NCBI GenBank assembly: GCA_030625965.1
Contig: DAOUPV010000002.1
Span: 1 to 64,000 of the forward strand
From: Clostridia bacterium
Lineage (GTDB): Bacteria; Bacillota; TC1; UBA5767
Direction: 5' to 3'
Length of the DNA stretch: 64,000 bases
In this document: positions 18,971 through 27,581 of the stretch, one piece after another
Layout of the letters: each line of letters opens with the position of its first letter
Position numbering within the stretch: position 1 is the first letter of the stretch
Program-made: the position numbers and the translations under genes
Notes under the pieces: generated by a model
Told to the model about the DNA's origin: nothing
The model's input: the letters and a program-made list of their open reading frames with translations, nothing else
Databases searched by the model: none

Positions 18971-19826
18971 TGTTCAAGCCTCCTTTCTGCATGACGTCAA
19001 TCAACAAACGTCGCGAAAGGTTTTCCAAAGCTGGGAACTTCCAGATGGCAGATGCCCTTCTGCCGGATATCCCTTCGACCCTTCTAATGGTTTCCTTAGC
19101 AATCCGATCCAGGGCTTCCTTGCTCCTGTCGCTGGCTAACCCTTCGCAGGCATCGCTCAGATCCAGAGGTGTCGGTGTTGCAGCACCGATCGCCATGCGC
19201 AGGTCTGTGATTCTTCCACCATCCGTACGCAAAAGCGCAGCTCCGTTCAATCTGGCGATGGCAGCAGCGTTTCTCCGGCCCACCTTGATGAAATGCATGG
19301 ACGCGCCCTTCCACAAGGGACAGCGGATTTCTACAATCAGTTCCCCGGGTTCTAACACCGTGGTCATGTTCCCAGTCAGGAATTCCGCCACAGAAAGGAC
19401 CCGTTCTCGCCCTTTCTTCTGCAACACCACATCGGCCTGCAGCAGCACCCATACAGGTGCCATATCCGCCGCTGGGCTGGCATTGGCTAACGATCCGCCC
19501 AAGGTACCCTTGTTACGGACCTGTGGCGATCCGACATCCATAGCCGCTTGGGCCAGCATCGGCAGTGTCTCGCGCACTAGGTCGCTGTTCGTGAGGTCCG
19601 TATAAGTGACAGTCGCCCCCAGAATCAGACCGTCCTCTGTTACTTCAATCCGTTTTAGGTTTTCAATACAGGAGAGATCGGCGATTTCAGTCGGTTTTTC
19701 CTCCCGGTCCATCTCCCGCAACTGGATCAGCAAGTCTGTGCCGCCGGCCACTATAGTTTTTTGGCCGTCGGCTATTTCATCCAGCAACATGTCCAGTGTT
19801 TCGCTGGCAATCCATTGTTCTTTCAT
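18957..19826 (-). CDS. Molybdenum hydroxylase, FAD-binding subunit (CoxM type)
   Basis: A 289-aa flavoprotein subunit passing electrons from the iron-sulfur subunit to the acceptor. The FAD-binding pattern is present: AGGTDLLIQLRE near residue 37, then the family motif TLGGSLANASPAAD (about 108-121). The C-terminal CO-dehydrogenase-flavoprotein domain follows. The start overlaps the large-subunit stop codon (ATGA). Confidence 0.93.
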   Translation of the reverse strand: MKEQWIASETLDMLLDEIADGQKTIVAGGTDLLIQLREMDREEKPTEIADLSCIENLKRIEVTEDGLILGATVTYTDLTNSDLVRETLPMLAQAAMDVGSPQVRNKGTLGGSLANASPAADMAPVWVLLQADVVLQKKGRERVLSVAEFLTGNMTTVLEPGELIVEIRCPLWKGASMHFIKVGRRNAAAIARLNGAALLRTDGGRITDLRMAIGAATPTPLDLSDACEGLASDRSKEALDRIAKETIRRVEGISGRRASAIWKFPALENLSRRLLIDVMQKGGLNSETV

Positions 19827-22093
19827 TCTTGTTCCTCCCTCATGCTGGCCGCCAGGACATGCTCCAAGTCCGCAGGCAGCTCCAGAATCTGGGTGCCCAA
19901 CGCATCGGAGATGGCGTTGGTGATGGCCGGAGCCACGATGGACGTGACCGGTTCACCTAGACCTTTGGCCCCTAGCGGTCCGATGGCCGAGTGTTCTTGC
20001 AGGATCACTGGCTCGATGCTGCCGATGTCCATGGCTGTGGGCAGCAGATAGGAGTCCAGATTAGTGTTCTGTATCCGGCCGTCTCTGAGCTTCACTTCTT
20101 CCATCAGACTATAACCGATACCCATGGCCACACCACCGCAGATCTGACCATAAACTTCCTCGATGTTCAACGCCGTTCCTACATCATGCACGGCCAAGAA
20201 GCGGATGATTTTGGTTTTTCCCGTATCCAAGTCTACCTCGACCTCGCAGCCGCAAGCTCCGTATACATAGTTGAAATAGGCGTCACCCTGACCTTTTTCC
20301 CAGTTCCAAACCAGTTTGGGAGCTGCCCACCAACCGTTACCATAAAGATTGTCGCAGTTGGAGAAAGTGAGCTTGACTGCTTCTTCGAAGCTCACTTCCA
20401 CTTCCGGATTGTTTTTCAAACGGATTTTTTCATCCTCATAGATCAGTTCCGCATTCTTCTTAAACCACTTCTGCTGCGCCAATGTATTGCGTATCTTCTC
20501 CTTGATGATCTCCACAGCCATGACCGTTGCGTTTCCGGCGATAACCGTGCCCCTAGACGCTACTGTCGGGCCGGAATCTGGAACGTAATCCGTATCCAAC
20601 CGGCTGACTCGGCAACGCTCGGGTTTGAGACCCAGCATTTCGCTTACGATACGCACCATCATGGTTTGGCACCCTTGGCCTACTTCACTCAATCCGCAGT
20701 AGATCAAAACACTACCATCCTTCTCGATATGCACATTGACTCCAGCCGTATCGATGCCTTCGCCGCCTGCACCCAGCGCTTCACCCCGGTGCAATGCCGC
20801 AATGCCGAAACCCCGGCGTAGCGGGCCGTTCTGTTCTTGATTGAATTGTGTGATGCGTTTTCTTGTCTCTAGATAGTCGGAGGACTCTTCCAAAGCATCC
20901 AGACAGTGTCCGATACTTACTCCGCTAAGAATCTGCCCGGTCGCATGCTCATCTCCGTCTTTGAGGGCGTTCTTCCTGCGCAGCGCCAGAGGATCCATGT
21001 CCAGCCTCACCGCCAGCTTGTCCATAACCACTTCGATGCCGTAGTCCACCTGTGGTGAACCGAATCCTCGCAGCGAATCGGAATAGATCTGGTTAGTGTA
21101 AGCTACAGTCACATCCGTGTGTACGTTGGGGATCAGGTAAGGTCCTGAGGACTCTACACAGGAACGCCAGCCCACCATGGCGGACTTGGAGAGATAGGCC
21201 CCGGCATCACTCAGCACATCAACCTGCAAACCTGTCAGCGTACCATCTTTTTTAGCGCCTATTTTGTAGTGCATCCTGTAGGGATGACGTTTGGTACCCT
21301 CAGTGATGGCCTCCTCACGGTTGTAGGTCATCTTGGCAGGCCTTCCTGTCAAGCGGGCAATCAGTGCTACTCTGGAACCCAGCAGGCTCATATCGTAGTC
21401 CTTACCCCCGAATGATCCACCGACCGTGGAAGTGATAAGACGCACTTTATTGATGCGGAGTCCCAGTGTTTCAGATATGACCCGACGCACATTAAAGGGG
21501 CTCTTGGGCGGGCAGTAGACTTCGATATGATCCCCCTGCCACAGAGCCACCGCCGACTCCGGTTCGATGGCCGCGTGCTGCACCCGGTGGGTGCTGACAT
21601 CTTCCTCGATAATCACCTCAGCCTGATTCCATCCCTGCTCCATATCTCCATGGCGCATGGATATTACCTTTTCCAGGTTGCTCACACCATGGATGGCAGG
21701 CTGTTTGTCTTCGATGGCTTCAGCTGGATTGAACACAGCGGGCAGTTCCTTGTAGGTCACGGCAACCTTTGCAGCAGCCTCCCTGGCTGCTTGTTGGCTG
21801 GTGGCGACTACGATGGCGATGCCGTCTCCGATAAAGCGCACCCGTTCCTTTACCAGGACCGGCCGCTCCTTCGCCTTTCCGGCTATGCCGGGAATGTCAT
21901 CATAGGTGATAACGCGTAGGACGTCTTCTCTCTTCAGGGCTTCCTCAGCATCGATGGACAGGATATCCCCGTGGGCTATGCTGCAACGCACCATTGCGCC
22001 ATAGACCATACGCGGGAAAACCATGTCATCGGCATATTTAGCACCGCCTGTCAGCTTTGCCTGAATATCTACTCTTGGTATTTCTTTGAACAT
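19823..22093 (-). CDS. Molybdenum hydroxylase, molybdopterin-binding large subunit
   Basis: The catalytic subunit (756 aa) of a xanthine-dehydrogenase-family hydroxylase, inserting oxygen from water into an N-heterocycle or related substrate. Visible are GGSFGGKDY of the molybdopterin site, the RGFGSPQ segment and the catalytic Glu in KGLGEPV near the C-terminus. There is no in-frame UGA, so no selenocysteine. An upstream amidohydrolase in the operon suggests a purine or aminated-heterocycle substrate (inference). The ATG at 22093 follows AAGGAGG; the frame extends six codons further. Confidence 0.92.
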   Translation of the reverse strand: MFKEIPRVDIQAKLTGGAKYADDMVFPRMVYGAMVRCSIAHGDILSIDAEEALKREDVLRVITYDDIPGIAGKAKERPVLVKERVRFIGDGIAIVVATSQQAAREAAAKVAVTYKELPAVFNPAEAIEDKQPAIHGVSNLEKVISMRHGDMEQGWNQAEVIIEEDVSTHRVQHAAIEPESAVALWQGDHIEVYCPPKSPFNVRRVISETLGLRINKVRLITSTVGGSFGGKDYDMSLLGSRVALIARLTGRPAKMTYNREEAITEGTKRHPYRMHYKIGAKKDGTLTGLQVDVLSDAGAYLSKSAMVGWRSCVESSGPYLIPNVHTDVTVAYTNQIYSDSLRGFGSPQVDYGIEVVMDKLAVRLDMDPLALRRKNALKDGDEHATGQILSGVSIGHCLDALEESSDYLETRKRITQFNQEQNGPLRRGFGIAALHRGEALGAGGEGIDTAGVNVHIEKDGSVLIYCGLSEVGQGCQTMMVRIVSEMLGLKPERCRVSRLDTDYVPDSGPTVASRGTVIAGNATVMAVEIIKEKIRNTLAQQKWFKKNAELIYEDEKIRLKNNPEVEVSFEEAVKLTFSNCDNLYGNGWWAAPKLVWNWEKGQGDAYFNYVYGACGCEVEVDLDTGKTKIIRFLAVHDVGTALNIEEVYGQICGGVAMGIGYSLMEEVKLRDGRIQNTNLDSYLLPTAMDIGSIEPVILQEHSAIGPLGAKGLGEPVTSIVAPAITNAISDALGTQILELPADLEHVLAASMREEQE

Positions 22094-22107
22094 ATTTCCT
22101 CCTTGTA

Positions 22108-23463
22108 TCATGAAATGCTGCGCTTGATAGAACGAGCCCTAAGCTGGCATTCCTCGATCAATGCTAGTTCGTCCACACCGACTACCTTGCGGCCCTGCAT
22201 CACAACTTTGCCGTCTACGATGCTGGTATCCACATCGTTGCCGTTGGCGCAGAACACTACCGCCGAAGCCGGTTTGTGCACCGGAGCGATGTGTGGTTTC
22301 TTCCAATCCACCAGGATCATGTCTGCCACATAACCGGGCTGCAAACGACCCAAATCTTCGCGTCCCAATGCTTTTGCCCCCTCGACGCAAGCCATCTGCA
22401 ACACGTCTTCCGCTGATAAGATCATGGGATCCATGGTGTTCACTTTGTGCAGGATGACCGCTGTTTTCAGTACTTCCATCATATCCTGGGCGTTGTTACT
22501 GCCTGGTCCGTCCGTAGCAAGACAGACCGAAATTCCCCTTTCTCGCATCTCTGGTACCCGGGCGATTCCATCTGCTAGATACATGTTGGCGACCGGACAA
22601 TGTACCACGCTCGCTCCAGCCTTTTTAATCAATTCTAGTTCTGCATCGTCCAACCAGATCGCATGGGCCAGCTGAGTGTGCTCTCCTAAGATTCCCATGG
22701 AATCGAAGAAATTAACATTTCTCTTACCATACATCTCCAGGCATTTGTCCACCACATTCTCTGTCTCTGCTGTGTGGATCTGGTATTTAAGTCCTTGCTG
22801 CATGGCATACTCATAGGTCTTCTGATACAGTTCTACTGTGCAGCCCCAGGGATTGATGGGACCGACGGACATCTGCAACCGCCCGTTCTCACTGTTATGG
22901 TAGGTTTCAGTCAAACGTACCAGGGAGGAGAATATGGTTTCATCGTCCTCCTGCAGTAGCGGTGTGTAATTGTAATTGGAAAAAGTCCGGCAGAGCGTGC
23001 CCCGGATGCCAGTATCCTTCATAGCCTTAAGGATCAGGTCTGAAGAATCCTGGAAGGTGTGCACGTAATGCTGGTCGATGACAGCCGTAGCCCCGTTCTT
23101 CAAATTCTCCACACAACCCAACATTCCAGCCAGCGCGAAATCATCATGCTCCATAGCGGCTGAAAACGGCCAGATTTCCTCCTTCAACCAGGGGTACAGC
23201 AGCTTATCATCAGCAAATCCCCGCGTGAACGTCTGGAACAGATGGGAATGGGCATTGACCATCCCCGGCATCAGGATCATGCCTTTAGCGTCGATGATCT
23301 GAGAGGCTTTCCTTCTAAGATCGCCCAGGTTCTCACCCGGTTCGCCTACTTCTGTGATTCGGCCATCTTCCATATACAGGTATCCGCCCTCGATCACCGT
23401 GTTGCCCGTATCCAAGGTCAGTATCCAAGCGTTTTCAATCAATATACTCTGCTTTTCATCCAT
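22108..23463 (-). CDS. Amidohydrolase of the AtzA/TrzA/guanine-deaminase group
   Basis: A metal-dependent deaminase-type enzyme (451 aa). The metal site NAHSHLFQTFTRGFADD, a second His in HTAETENV, another in HAIWLDD and the Asp in ATDGPGSNN follow the ATZ/TRZ pattern. That group includes 8-oxoguanine deaminase, S-adenosylhomocysteine deaminase and triazine hydrolases. Being first in an operon with a molybdenum hydroxylase favours an aminated purine or pyrimidine substrate, but the exact one cannot be read from sequence. The ATG at 23463 follows AAAGGAG. Confidence 0.85.
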   Translation of the reverse strand: MDEKQSILIENAWILTLDTGNTVIEGGYLYMEDGRITEVGEPGENLGDLRRKASQIIDAKGMILMPGMVNAHSHLFQTFTRGFADDKLLYPWLKEEIWPFSAAMEHDDFALAGMLGCVENLKNGATAVIDQHYVHTFQDSSDLILKAMKDTGIRGTLCRTFSNYNYTPLLQEDDETIFSSLVRLTETYHNSENGRLQMSVGPINPWGCTVELYQKTYEYAMQQGLKYQIHTAETENVVDKCLEMYGKRNVNFFDSMGILGEHTQLAHAIWLDDAELELIKKAGASVVHCPVANMYLADGIARVPEMRERGISVCLATDGPGSNNAQDMMEVLKTAVILHKVNTMDPMILSAEDVLQMACVEGAKALGREDLGRLQPGYVADMILVDWKKPHIAPVHKPASAVVFCANGNDVDTSIVDGKVVMQGRKVVGVDELALIEECQLRARSIKRSIS

Positions 23464-23485
23464 GTTTTCACTCCTTTTTTGAATT

Positions 23486-23532
23486 AAAAAAGACCGAGAG
23501 CTATGTCCTTCGGTCTTTATGCGGTCTTTTTT
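23486..23532 (-). terminator. Leader terminator/attenuator before the amidohydrolase operon
   Basis: On the minus strand a stem AAAGACCGA/TCGGTCTTT (23510-23518 with 23489-23497) with a 12-nt loop is followed by TTTTTT, about 20 nt before the operon's ribosome site. A second upstream copy of the 5' arm (AAAAAAGACCG, ending near 23522) could pair with the same 3' arm. It lies downstream of the promoter at 23560-23588, so transcripts must pass it. It does not fit the purine riboswitch core I know. Confidence 0.65.
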
Positions 23533-23559
23533 ACCCACTTTATTAATTTTATTAATTTA

Positions 23560-23588
23560 ATAGTACAACAAGGTTGTGTAGTTTGCAA
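23560..23588 (-). promoter_or_regulatory. Promoter of the amidohydrolase-molybdenum hydroxylase operon
   Basis: TTGCAA (23583-23588) and TACTAT (23560-23565) on the minus strand are 17 bp apart. The leader from here to the start codon is about 90 nt and holds the attenuator-like hairpin. The remainder of the gap toward the next gene (23589-23737) has a weak GGGCAG/CTGCCC inverted repeat and no gene. Confidence 0.6.
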
Positions 23589-23737
23589 GCCTTTTGTTAA
23601 TCGTGTAACCTTTTTCTCCCTAAAGTCAGTGGGCAGATTGAGTCCCGCTATAAACCTACTGCCCTCCTTCAGTTCGCTTTGCGTAGCTTCTTACTATCCA
23701 TACCTATGACGCAGACCACAGTCTTCACGTTACCTTC

Positions 23738-25411
23738 CTAGATTTCGTTCAGGCTGTAGTCCTTAACGACCCTTCGGTAGTGGATGTATCCGCCCAGCAG
23801 GTTCCTGGTTCTGAAACCGTTCTGCATAAGAACGCGCGTTCCGATATATCCGCGGATTCCCACTGCGCAGTAGATGATGACTTCCTTATCCTTGTCCAGT
23901 TCTCCCAAGCGCTCACGCAACTCGTCGATGGGGATGTGCAGGGAACCCTCGATCTTGCCCCGTTTGCGCTCCCCAGCTCCACGTACATCCAGAATCTGGG
24001 TAGTCGCAGGGTCTAGATTCTTCATATCATCCCAGCTGATGCTACCCATAACGCCGGAGCGTACGTTGTCTGCCACGAAACCAGCCATGTTGACCGGATC
24101 CTTGGCGCTGGAATAAGGTGGCGCATAGGCCAGCTCCAGATCCTTCAGATCATCCACAGTCCCCCGGAAGCGGATGGCTGTGGCGATTACGTCGATCCGC
24201 TTGTCCACACCGTCGTAACCCACGCCTTGGGCGCCGAGTATTTTACCTTCTTTATCGAAGATGACCTTCAATGTCATGGGACGTGCTGCCGGATAGTAGC
24301 TGGCATGGGAGTTCGAAATGGTGATTACCGAATCGAAATCCTTTTTCTTTTCTAAGCCCTTGGCCACGAGTGCCTTCTCGTTGTATCCCGTGCTAGCCGC
24401 CGTCAGGTCGAAGACCTTGGCTACAGATGAACCCTGGGAGCCGCGATAGGCTTCCTGAGCGCCGCAAATGTTATTGGCCAAGATACGGGCCTGCCGGTTA
24501 GCCGGACCGGCCAGAGGGATCATGGTCTCTTCCCCATCAATGTAATGTTTCACTTGAATCACGTCACCCAGCGCGTAAATACTCTCATCTGAGGTACGCA
24601 AGCACTCATCCACAACGATGCCACCCCGCTGATTGACTGTAAGCCCAGCTTCCTTTGCCAGCTCTCCGTTGGGCCTGATGCCGATGGAAAGTATGACCAG
24701 ATCCGCCATGAGTTCTTTGCCGTCCTGCAACGTCACTTTGGTCTTACCGTCATGGTAGTCGAATGATTTCACACCGTTTCCCAGTTCCAGGCTTACACCC
24801 TTGGCTACAATGTTCTCATGCAGTATCTGAGCCATGTCGTAGTCAAACGGCATCATTACCTGGTCCAGCATTTCCACTAATGACACCTCGATGCCCAGAT
24901 CATACAGGTTCTCAGCCATCTCAATGCCTATGAAGCCACCACCGATGACCACCGCCGTATGCGGTTTTTCGTCATCTACGTAGGCTTTGATCTTATCGAC
25001 ATCCGGTACCGTCCATAGTGAAAATATATTAGGGCTGTCAATACCCGGAATCGGCGGAGTCAAGGGTGTTGATCCTGGTGATAGCACCAGTACATCATAC
25101 GATTCCTTGTAGTAGCCTTTTTCTCCCAAGACTTCGACTTCCTTTTGTTCCCGATCGATCCTTGTCACTTCGTTGTTGATGCGTACATCTATGTTGAATC
25201 TTGCCATCATATCTTCCGGCGTCTGCAACAACAGCTTGCTTCGGTCCTTGATGGTCCCGCCCACATAATACGGTAGGCCGCAGTTGGCAAAGGAAATATA
25301 ACTCCCCCGTTCAAACAAGATAATCTCCGCATTTTCGTCCATACGTCGTAATCTGGCAGCTGTGCCTGCACCACCGGCCACGCCGCCTACAATCAATACC
25401 TTTTTCCCCAT
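23738..25411 (-). CDS. CoA-disulfide reductase / NADH oxidase fused to a rhodanese domain
   Basis: A flavoprotein of 557 aa. The N-terminal pyridine-nucleotide-disulfide oxidoreductase part (1-450) has the FAD motif GGVAGGAGTAARLRR and the single redox Cys in SFANCGLPYYVGG typical of CoA-disulfide reductases. An NAD-binding VVIGGGFIGIEMAE follows. The C-terminal rhodanese domain (about 465-550) has its catalytic Cys in YCAVGIRGY. Such fusions reduce CoA-persulfides, polysulfide or disulfides with NAD(P)H. A CsoR/CstR-like operator at its promoter supports a role in sulfane-sulfur handling. Confidence 0.88.
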   Translation of the reverse strand: MGKKVLIVGGVAGGAGTAARLRRMDENAEIILFERGSYISFANCGLPYYVGGTIKDRSKLLLQTPEDMMARFNIDVRINNEVTRIDREQKEVEVLGEKGYYKESYDVLVLSPGSTPLTPPIPGIDSPNIFSLWTVPDVDKIKAYVDDEKPHTAVVIGGGFIGIEMAENLYDLGIEVSLVEMLDQVMMPFDYDMAQILHENIVAKGVSLELGNGVKSFDYHDGKTKVTLQDGKELMADLVILSIGIRPNGELAKEAGLTVNQRGGIVVDECLRTSDESIYALGDVIQVKHYIDGEETMIPLAGPANRQARILANNICGAQEAYRGSQGSSVAKVFDLTAASTGYNEKALVAKGLEKKKDFDSVITISNSHASYYPAARPMTLKVIFDKEGKILGAQGVGYDGVDKRIDVIATAIRFRGTVDDLKDLELAYAPPYSSAKDPVNMAGFVADNVRSGVMGSISWDDMKNLDPATTQILDVRGAGERKRGKIEGSLHIPIDELRERLGELDKDKEVIIYCAVGIRGYIGTRVLMQNGFRTRNLLGGYIHYRRVVKDYSLNEI

Positions 25412-25455
25412 ATCAATATCAATCCTCCAGGCTTTTCCGCCTTATATTCTTATAC

Positions 25456-25474
25456 TATACCCAGGTTGGGTATA
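25456..25474. promoter_or_regulatory. Candidate CsoR/CstR-family operator
   Basis: TATACCC-5 nt-GGGTATA is a perfect inverted repeat placed just downstream of the -10 box of the CoA-disulfide reductase gene, where a bound repressor would block transcription. The ATACCC/GGGTAT half-sites match the general pattern of CsoR-family operators, including persulfide-sensing CstR (family knowledge). The regulator gene is not in the window. Confidence 0.6.
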
Positions 25475-25479
25475 TGTGA

Positions 25480-25508
25480 ATTATATAGCAAGGCGCTCTG
25501 GCTTGCAA
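25480..25508 (-). promoter_or_regulatory. Promoter of the CoA-disulfide reductase gene
   Basis: TTGCAA (25503-25508) and a perfect TATAAT (25480-25485) on the minus strand, spaced 17 bp. Transcription would begin close to the left edge of the inverted-repeat operator. Confidence 0.75.
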
Positions 25509-25524
25509 GTACTTTCACAACCTT

Positions 25525-25989
25525 TTAGTAACCGCCTTCTTTACGCTTCATACGGAGTGCCTGGCGTTTCTCTCCCAATGAAAACTCCTCTGTTTCCTCG
25601 GGGCTGTCCGGCTGGATGGATTCAACTGCCACCGACTTGCCTTCCGTATCGATGGCCACAAGCACCAGGTAAGCCCGATTGACATGGGTCCTCTCGCCCT
25701 TGAGCGTTTCCGTGAAGGTATCTACACGGACCTCCATGGCCCGTTTGCCGGTCCAGGTGATCCGGCCCACCAAAACCACGGTGTCACTGAGAAATATGGG
25801 CTTCTTGAAACGCAGGCTGTCCACCGTAACCGTGCTGACCTCCTGGTGGGAGTGGCGTCTGGCCACCACGGCGGCCACCACATCAATCCAGGACATCAGA
25901 ACACCGCCGAAAAGACGCCCGTGGCTGTTAATATGCTGTTGGAAAACTATTTCAACGTGCTCCACACGCGAATCACTAACTCTTTTCAT
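25525..25989 (-). CDS. Acyl-CoA thioesterase, hot-dog fold
   Basis: A 154-aa hot-dog protein of the YkhA/BFIT acyl-CoA thioesterase family, which hydrolyses acyl-CoA to free acid and CoA. The family pattern is clear: HINSHGRLFGGVLMSWID (catalytic Asn/Asp region, residues 19-36), then RFKKPIFLSDTV and a C-terminal AYLVLVAID strand. AAGGAGG precedes the ATG. It is a single-domain enzyme acting as an oligomer. Physiological substrate is unknown. Confidence 0.88.
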   Translation of the reverse strand: MKRVSDSRVEHVEIVFQQHINSHGRLFGGVLMSWIDVVAAVVARRHSHQEVSTVTVDSLRFKKPIFLSDTVVLVGRITWTGKRAMEVRVDTFTETLKGERTHVNRAYLVLVAIDTEGKSVAVESIQPDSPEETEEFSLGEKRQALRMKRKEGGY

Positions 25990-26042
25990 ATGACCTCCTT
26001 AATCGTTTATACATTTACTACATTGTACACTAAAAGTAAAAA

Positions 26043-26062
26043 AACAGCGCATACGCGCTGTT
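26043..26062 (-). terminator. Terminator of the RNA-methylase-like gene
   Basis: The 8-bp stem AACAGCGC/GCGCTGTT with a 4-nt loop is followed by TTTTTTTACTTTT on the minus strand. Confidence 0.82.
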
Positions 26063-26075
26063 AGAAATAAAATCC

Positions 26076-27113
26076 TTATGCTTTTTTGGCCACGACCAGA
26101 TCACGTCGAATGGACCGGTCAACCTGATGCACGAACTCCTCGTAGACACCGTCCAACACCTCGAATCCGTAATTGCCGAGCAATGCCACCAGCGCTTGCC
26201 TAGGAAAGACGTAGGTGTTCCAGGCCAACACCAGGCAACCACCTGGTTTCAAGACCTCGTACCAGCCTGGCAGGCAGGCTGTAAGCAGCGCTTCCGGACT
26301 TCGGGTCAGAGAAGACTGCTTCTCCTTCGTCACATTACCATGCTGCACCCCATAGGGCAGGTCCCCCACGATCAGATGGAAAAAGTTCTTCTTAAATAAT
26401 CGGTTGGCGTAAAGGGAATTACCGGCAATCATCTCGCAGGTTCTCTGGTGGTTCTCCTTGAAGTCGTTCTTGCTTCTGCCGATCTCGAACTGGTAGCGTT
26501 TGGCCGTGAATTCCTTATTGTCCCCGCTGAACCTGATGCTCTTGCTAGTATGCTTGTAGCGTTTGGTCTCCAGATATTTCTTCAGGTAGTGATACGATTC
26601 AGCGACCACCTTGTCCCCTATCTCTATACCATAGGTATGATAACCGCGCATCAGTCCCTCGAAGAGTGTGGTACCCTTGCCGGCGATGGGATCCAATAGG
26701 CGAATGTCCTCGCTGTCGGAAAATTCCGAAGAGAGTTCCGCTATGTTAAGCATCAACCGGGTGAACAGCTCATTGGTCTTTCCGCTATACTTGAGAATAC
26801 TGCTCAAATCAGAATCTAGGAAGCTGACTTCGTTTTTGACAATCGGCCTCAGCAGTTGCTCCACTGAATCCCATTCGTAGAGCGCATAAGCGAAGGACAA
26901 CGAGGAAATGATTCTTACGTCTTCCTCCATAAGCCTCTGTTCGCTCGTAAACAGGCTGTAGTCGATTCCGGCGATTTTCTCGCTTCTTGCCTCAGTGCAC
27001 GTAGCCGTCATCCGGCCAAAGGCGATCTGTAGCTCGCTTAGGGCCAGCCGGTTCGCTTCTTCAAAATATACTCGGTTGTGTCCCGGGTTGCCCAGGATCG
27101 CATAAGTTACCAT
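26076..27113 (-). CDS. SAM-dependent methyltransferase, RNA-methylase (UPF0020/Trm11)-like
   Basis: A 345-aa protein with a Rossmann methyltransferase domain in its second half. Motif I is LLDPIAGKGTTLFEGL (about residue 140) and the catalytic motif IV reads DLPYG, a variant of the N/D-P-P-Y motif of amino-methyltransferases. This combination is seen in Trm11/UPF0020-type guanine-N2 RNA methylases. The first 130 residues are specific to this protein and I recognise no THUMP domain. The ATG at 27113 follows GGAGG. Target RNA unknown; a DNA target cannot be excluded. Confidence 0.7.
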   Translation of the reverse strand: MVTYAILGNPGHNRVYFEEANRLALSELQIAFGRMTATCTEARSEKIAGIDYSLFTSEQRLMEEDVRIISSLSFAYALYEWDSVEQLLRPIVKNEVSFLDSDLSSILKYSGKTNELFTRLMLNIAELSSEFSDSEDIRLLDPIAGKGTTLFEGLMRGYHTYGIEIGDKVVAESYHYLKKYLETKRYKHTSKSIRFSGDNKEFTAKRYQFEIGRSKNDFKENHQRTCEMIAGNSLYANRLFKKNFFHLIVGDLPYGVQHGNVTKEKQSSLTRSPEALLTACLPGWYEVLKPGGCLVLAWNTYVFPRQALVALLGNYGFEVLDGVYEEFVHQVDRSIRRDLVVAKKA

Positions 27114-27164
27114 AACGCCTCCGTTCATATAATAGGGAGTATATCATAACTTTCCCTTTTCCAA

Positions 27165-27193
27165 ACAAAAAAACAGTGCCGAAGCACTGTTTT
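27165..27193 (-). terminator. Terminator of the tRNA cluster
   Basis: The 8-bp stem AACAGTGC/GCACTGTT (27172-27179 with 27184-27191) follows tRNA-Arg on the minus strand and ends in seven T. Confidence 0.88.
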
Positions 27194-27270
27194 TGGCACG
27201 CCCGACAGGATTCGAACCTGTGGCCTTTTGGTCCGTAGCCAAACGCTCTATCCAGCTGAGCTACGGGCGC
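27194..27270 (-). tRNA. tRNA-Arg (anticodon ACG)
   Basis: A complete 77-nt cloverleaf with encoded CCA. The acceptor stem pairs GCGCCCG with CGGGCGT, the T-loop is GTTCGAATC, and the anticodon stem TTTGG/CCAAA encloses CTACGGA. Position 34 is A, the substrate of the TadA deaminase encoded at 52997-53473. Confidence 0.97.
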
Positions 27271-27318
27271 ATGTTTCTTCTATTATATTAGAAAGGACAG
27301 ATGTCCTGTTTGCCAAAG

Positions 27319-27412
27319 TGGCGGAGAAGGAGGGATTTGAACCCTCGCGCCCGCTATAAACAGACCTACTCCCTTAGCAGGGGAGCCTCTTCAGCCGCTT
27401 GAGTACTTCTCC
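27319..27412 (-). tRNA. tRNA-Ser (anticodon GCU)
   Basis: A 94-nt class II tRNA with a long variable arm and encoded CCA. Acceptor GGAGAAG pairs with CTTCTCC, and the anticodon loop CTGCTAA sits between CTCCC and GGGAG. It reads AGC/AGU codons. Confidence 0.97.
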
Positions 27413-27421
27413 GTATTTTGT

Positions 27422-27510
<89 letters not shown>

Positions 27511-27541
27511 AACACTTGCATGTCCGATACACGCAAGGTAG

Positions 27542-27571
27542 ATTATAGCATTGGCAAAAACGCTTTGTCAA
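27542..27571 (-). promoter_or_regulatory. Promoter of the Ser-Ser-Arg tRNA cluster
   Basis: Consensus TTGACA (27566-27571) and TATAAT (27542-27547) on the minus strand with an 18-bp spacer, about 30 bp before the first tRNA and just after the serS stop codon. Confidence 0.85.
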
Positions 27572-27581
27572 CCGCTTTACT

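Noticed and set aside
23466..23737. Purine riboswitch before the amidohydrolase-molybdenum hydroxylase operon
   Set aside because: The conserved loop sequences of the purine aptamer are missing, and the leader after the promoter is too short to hold an aptamer plus the terminator.
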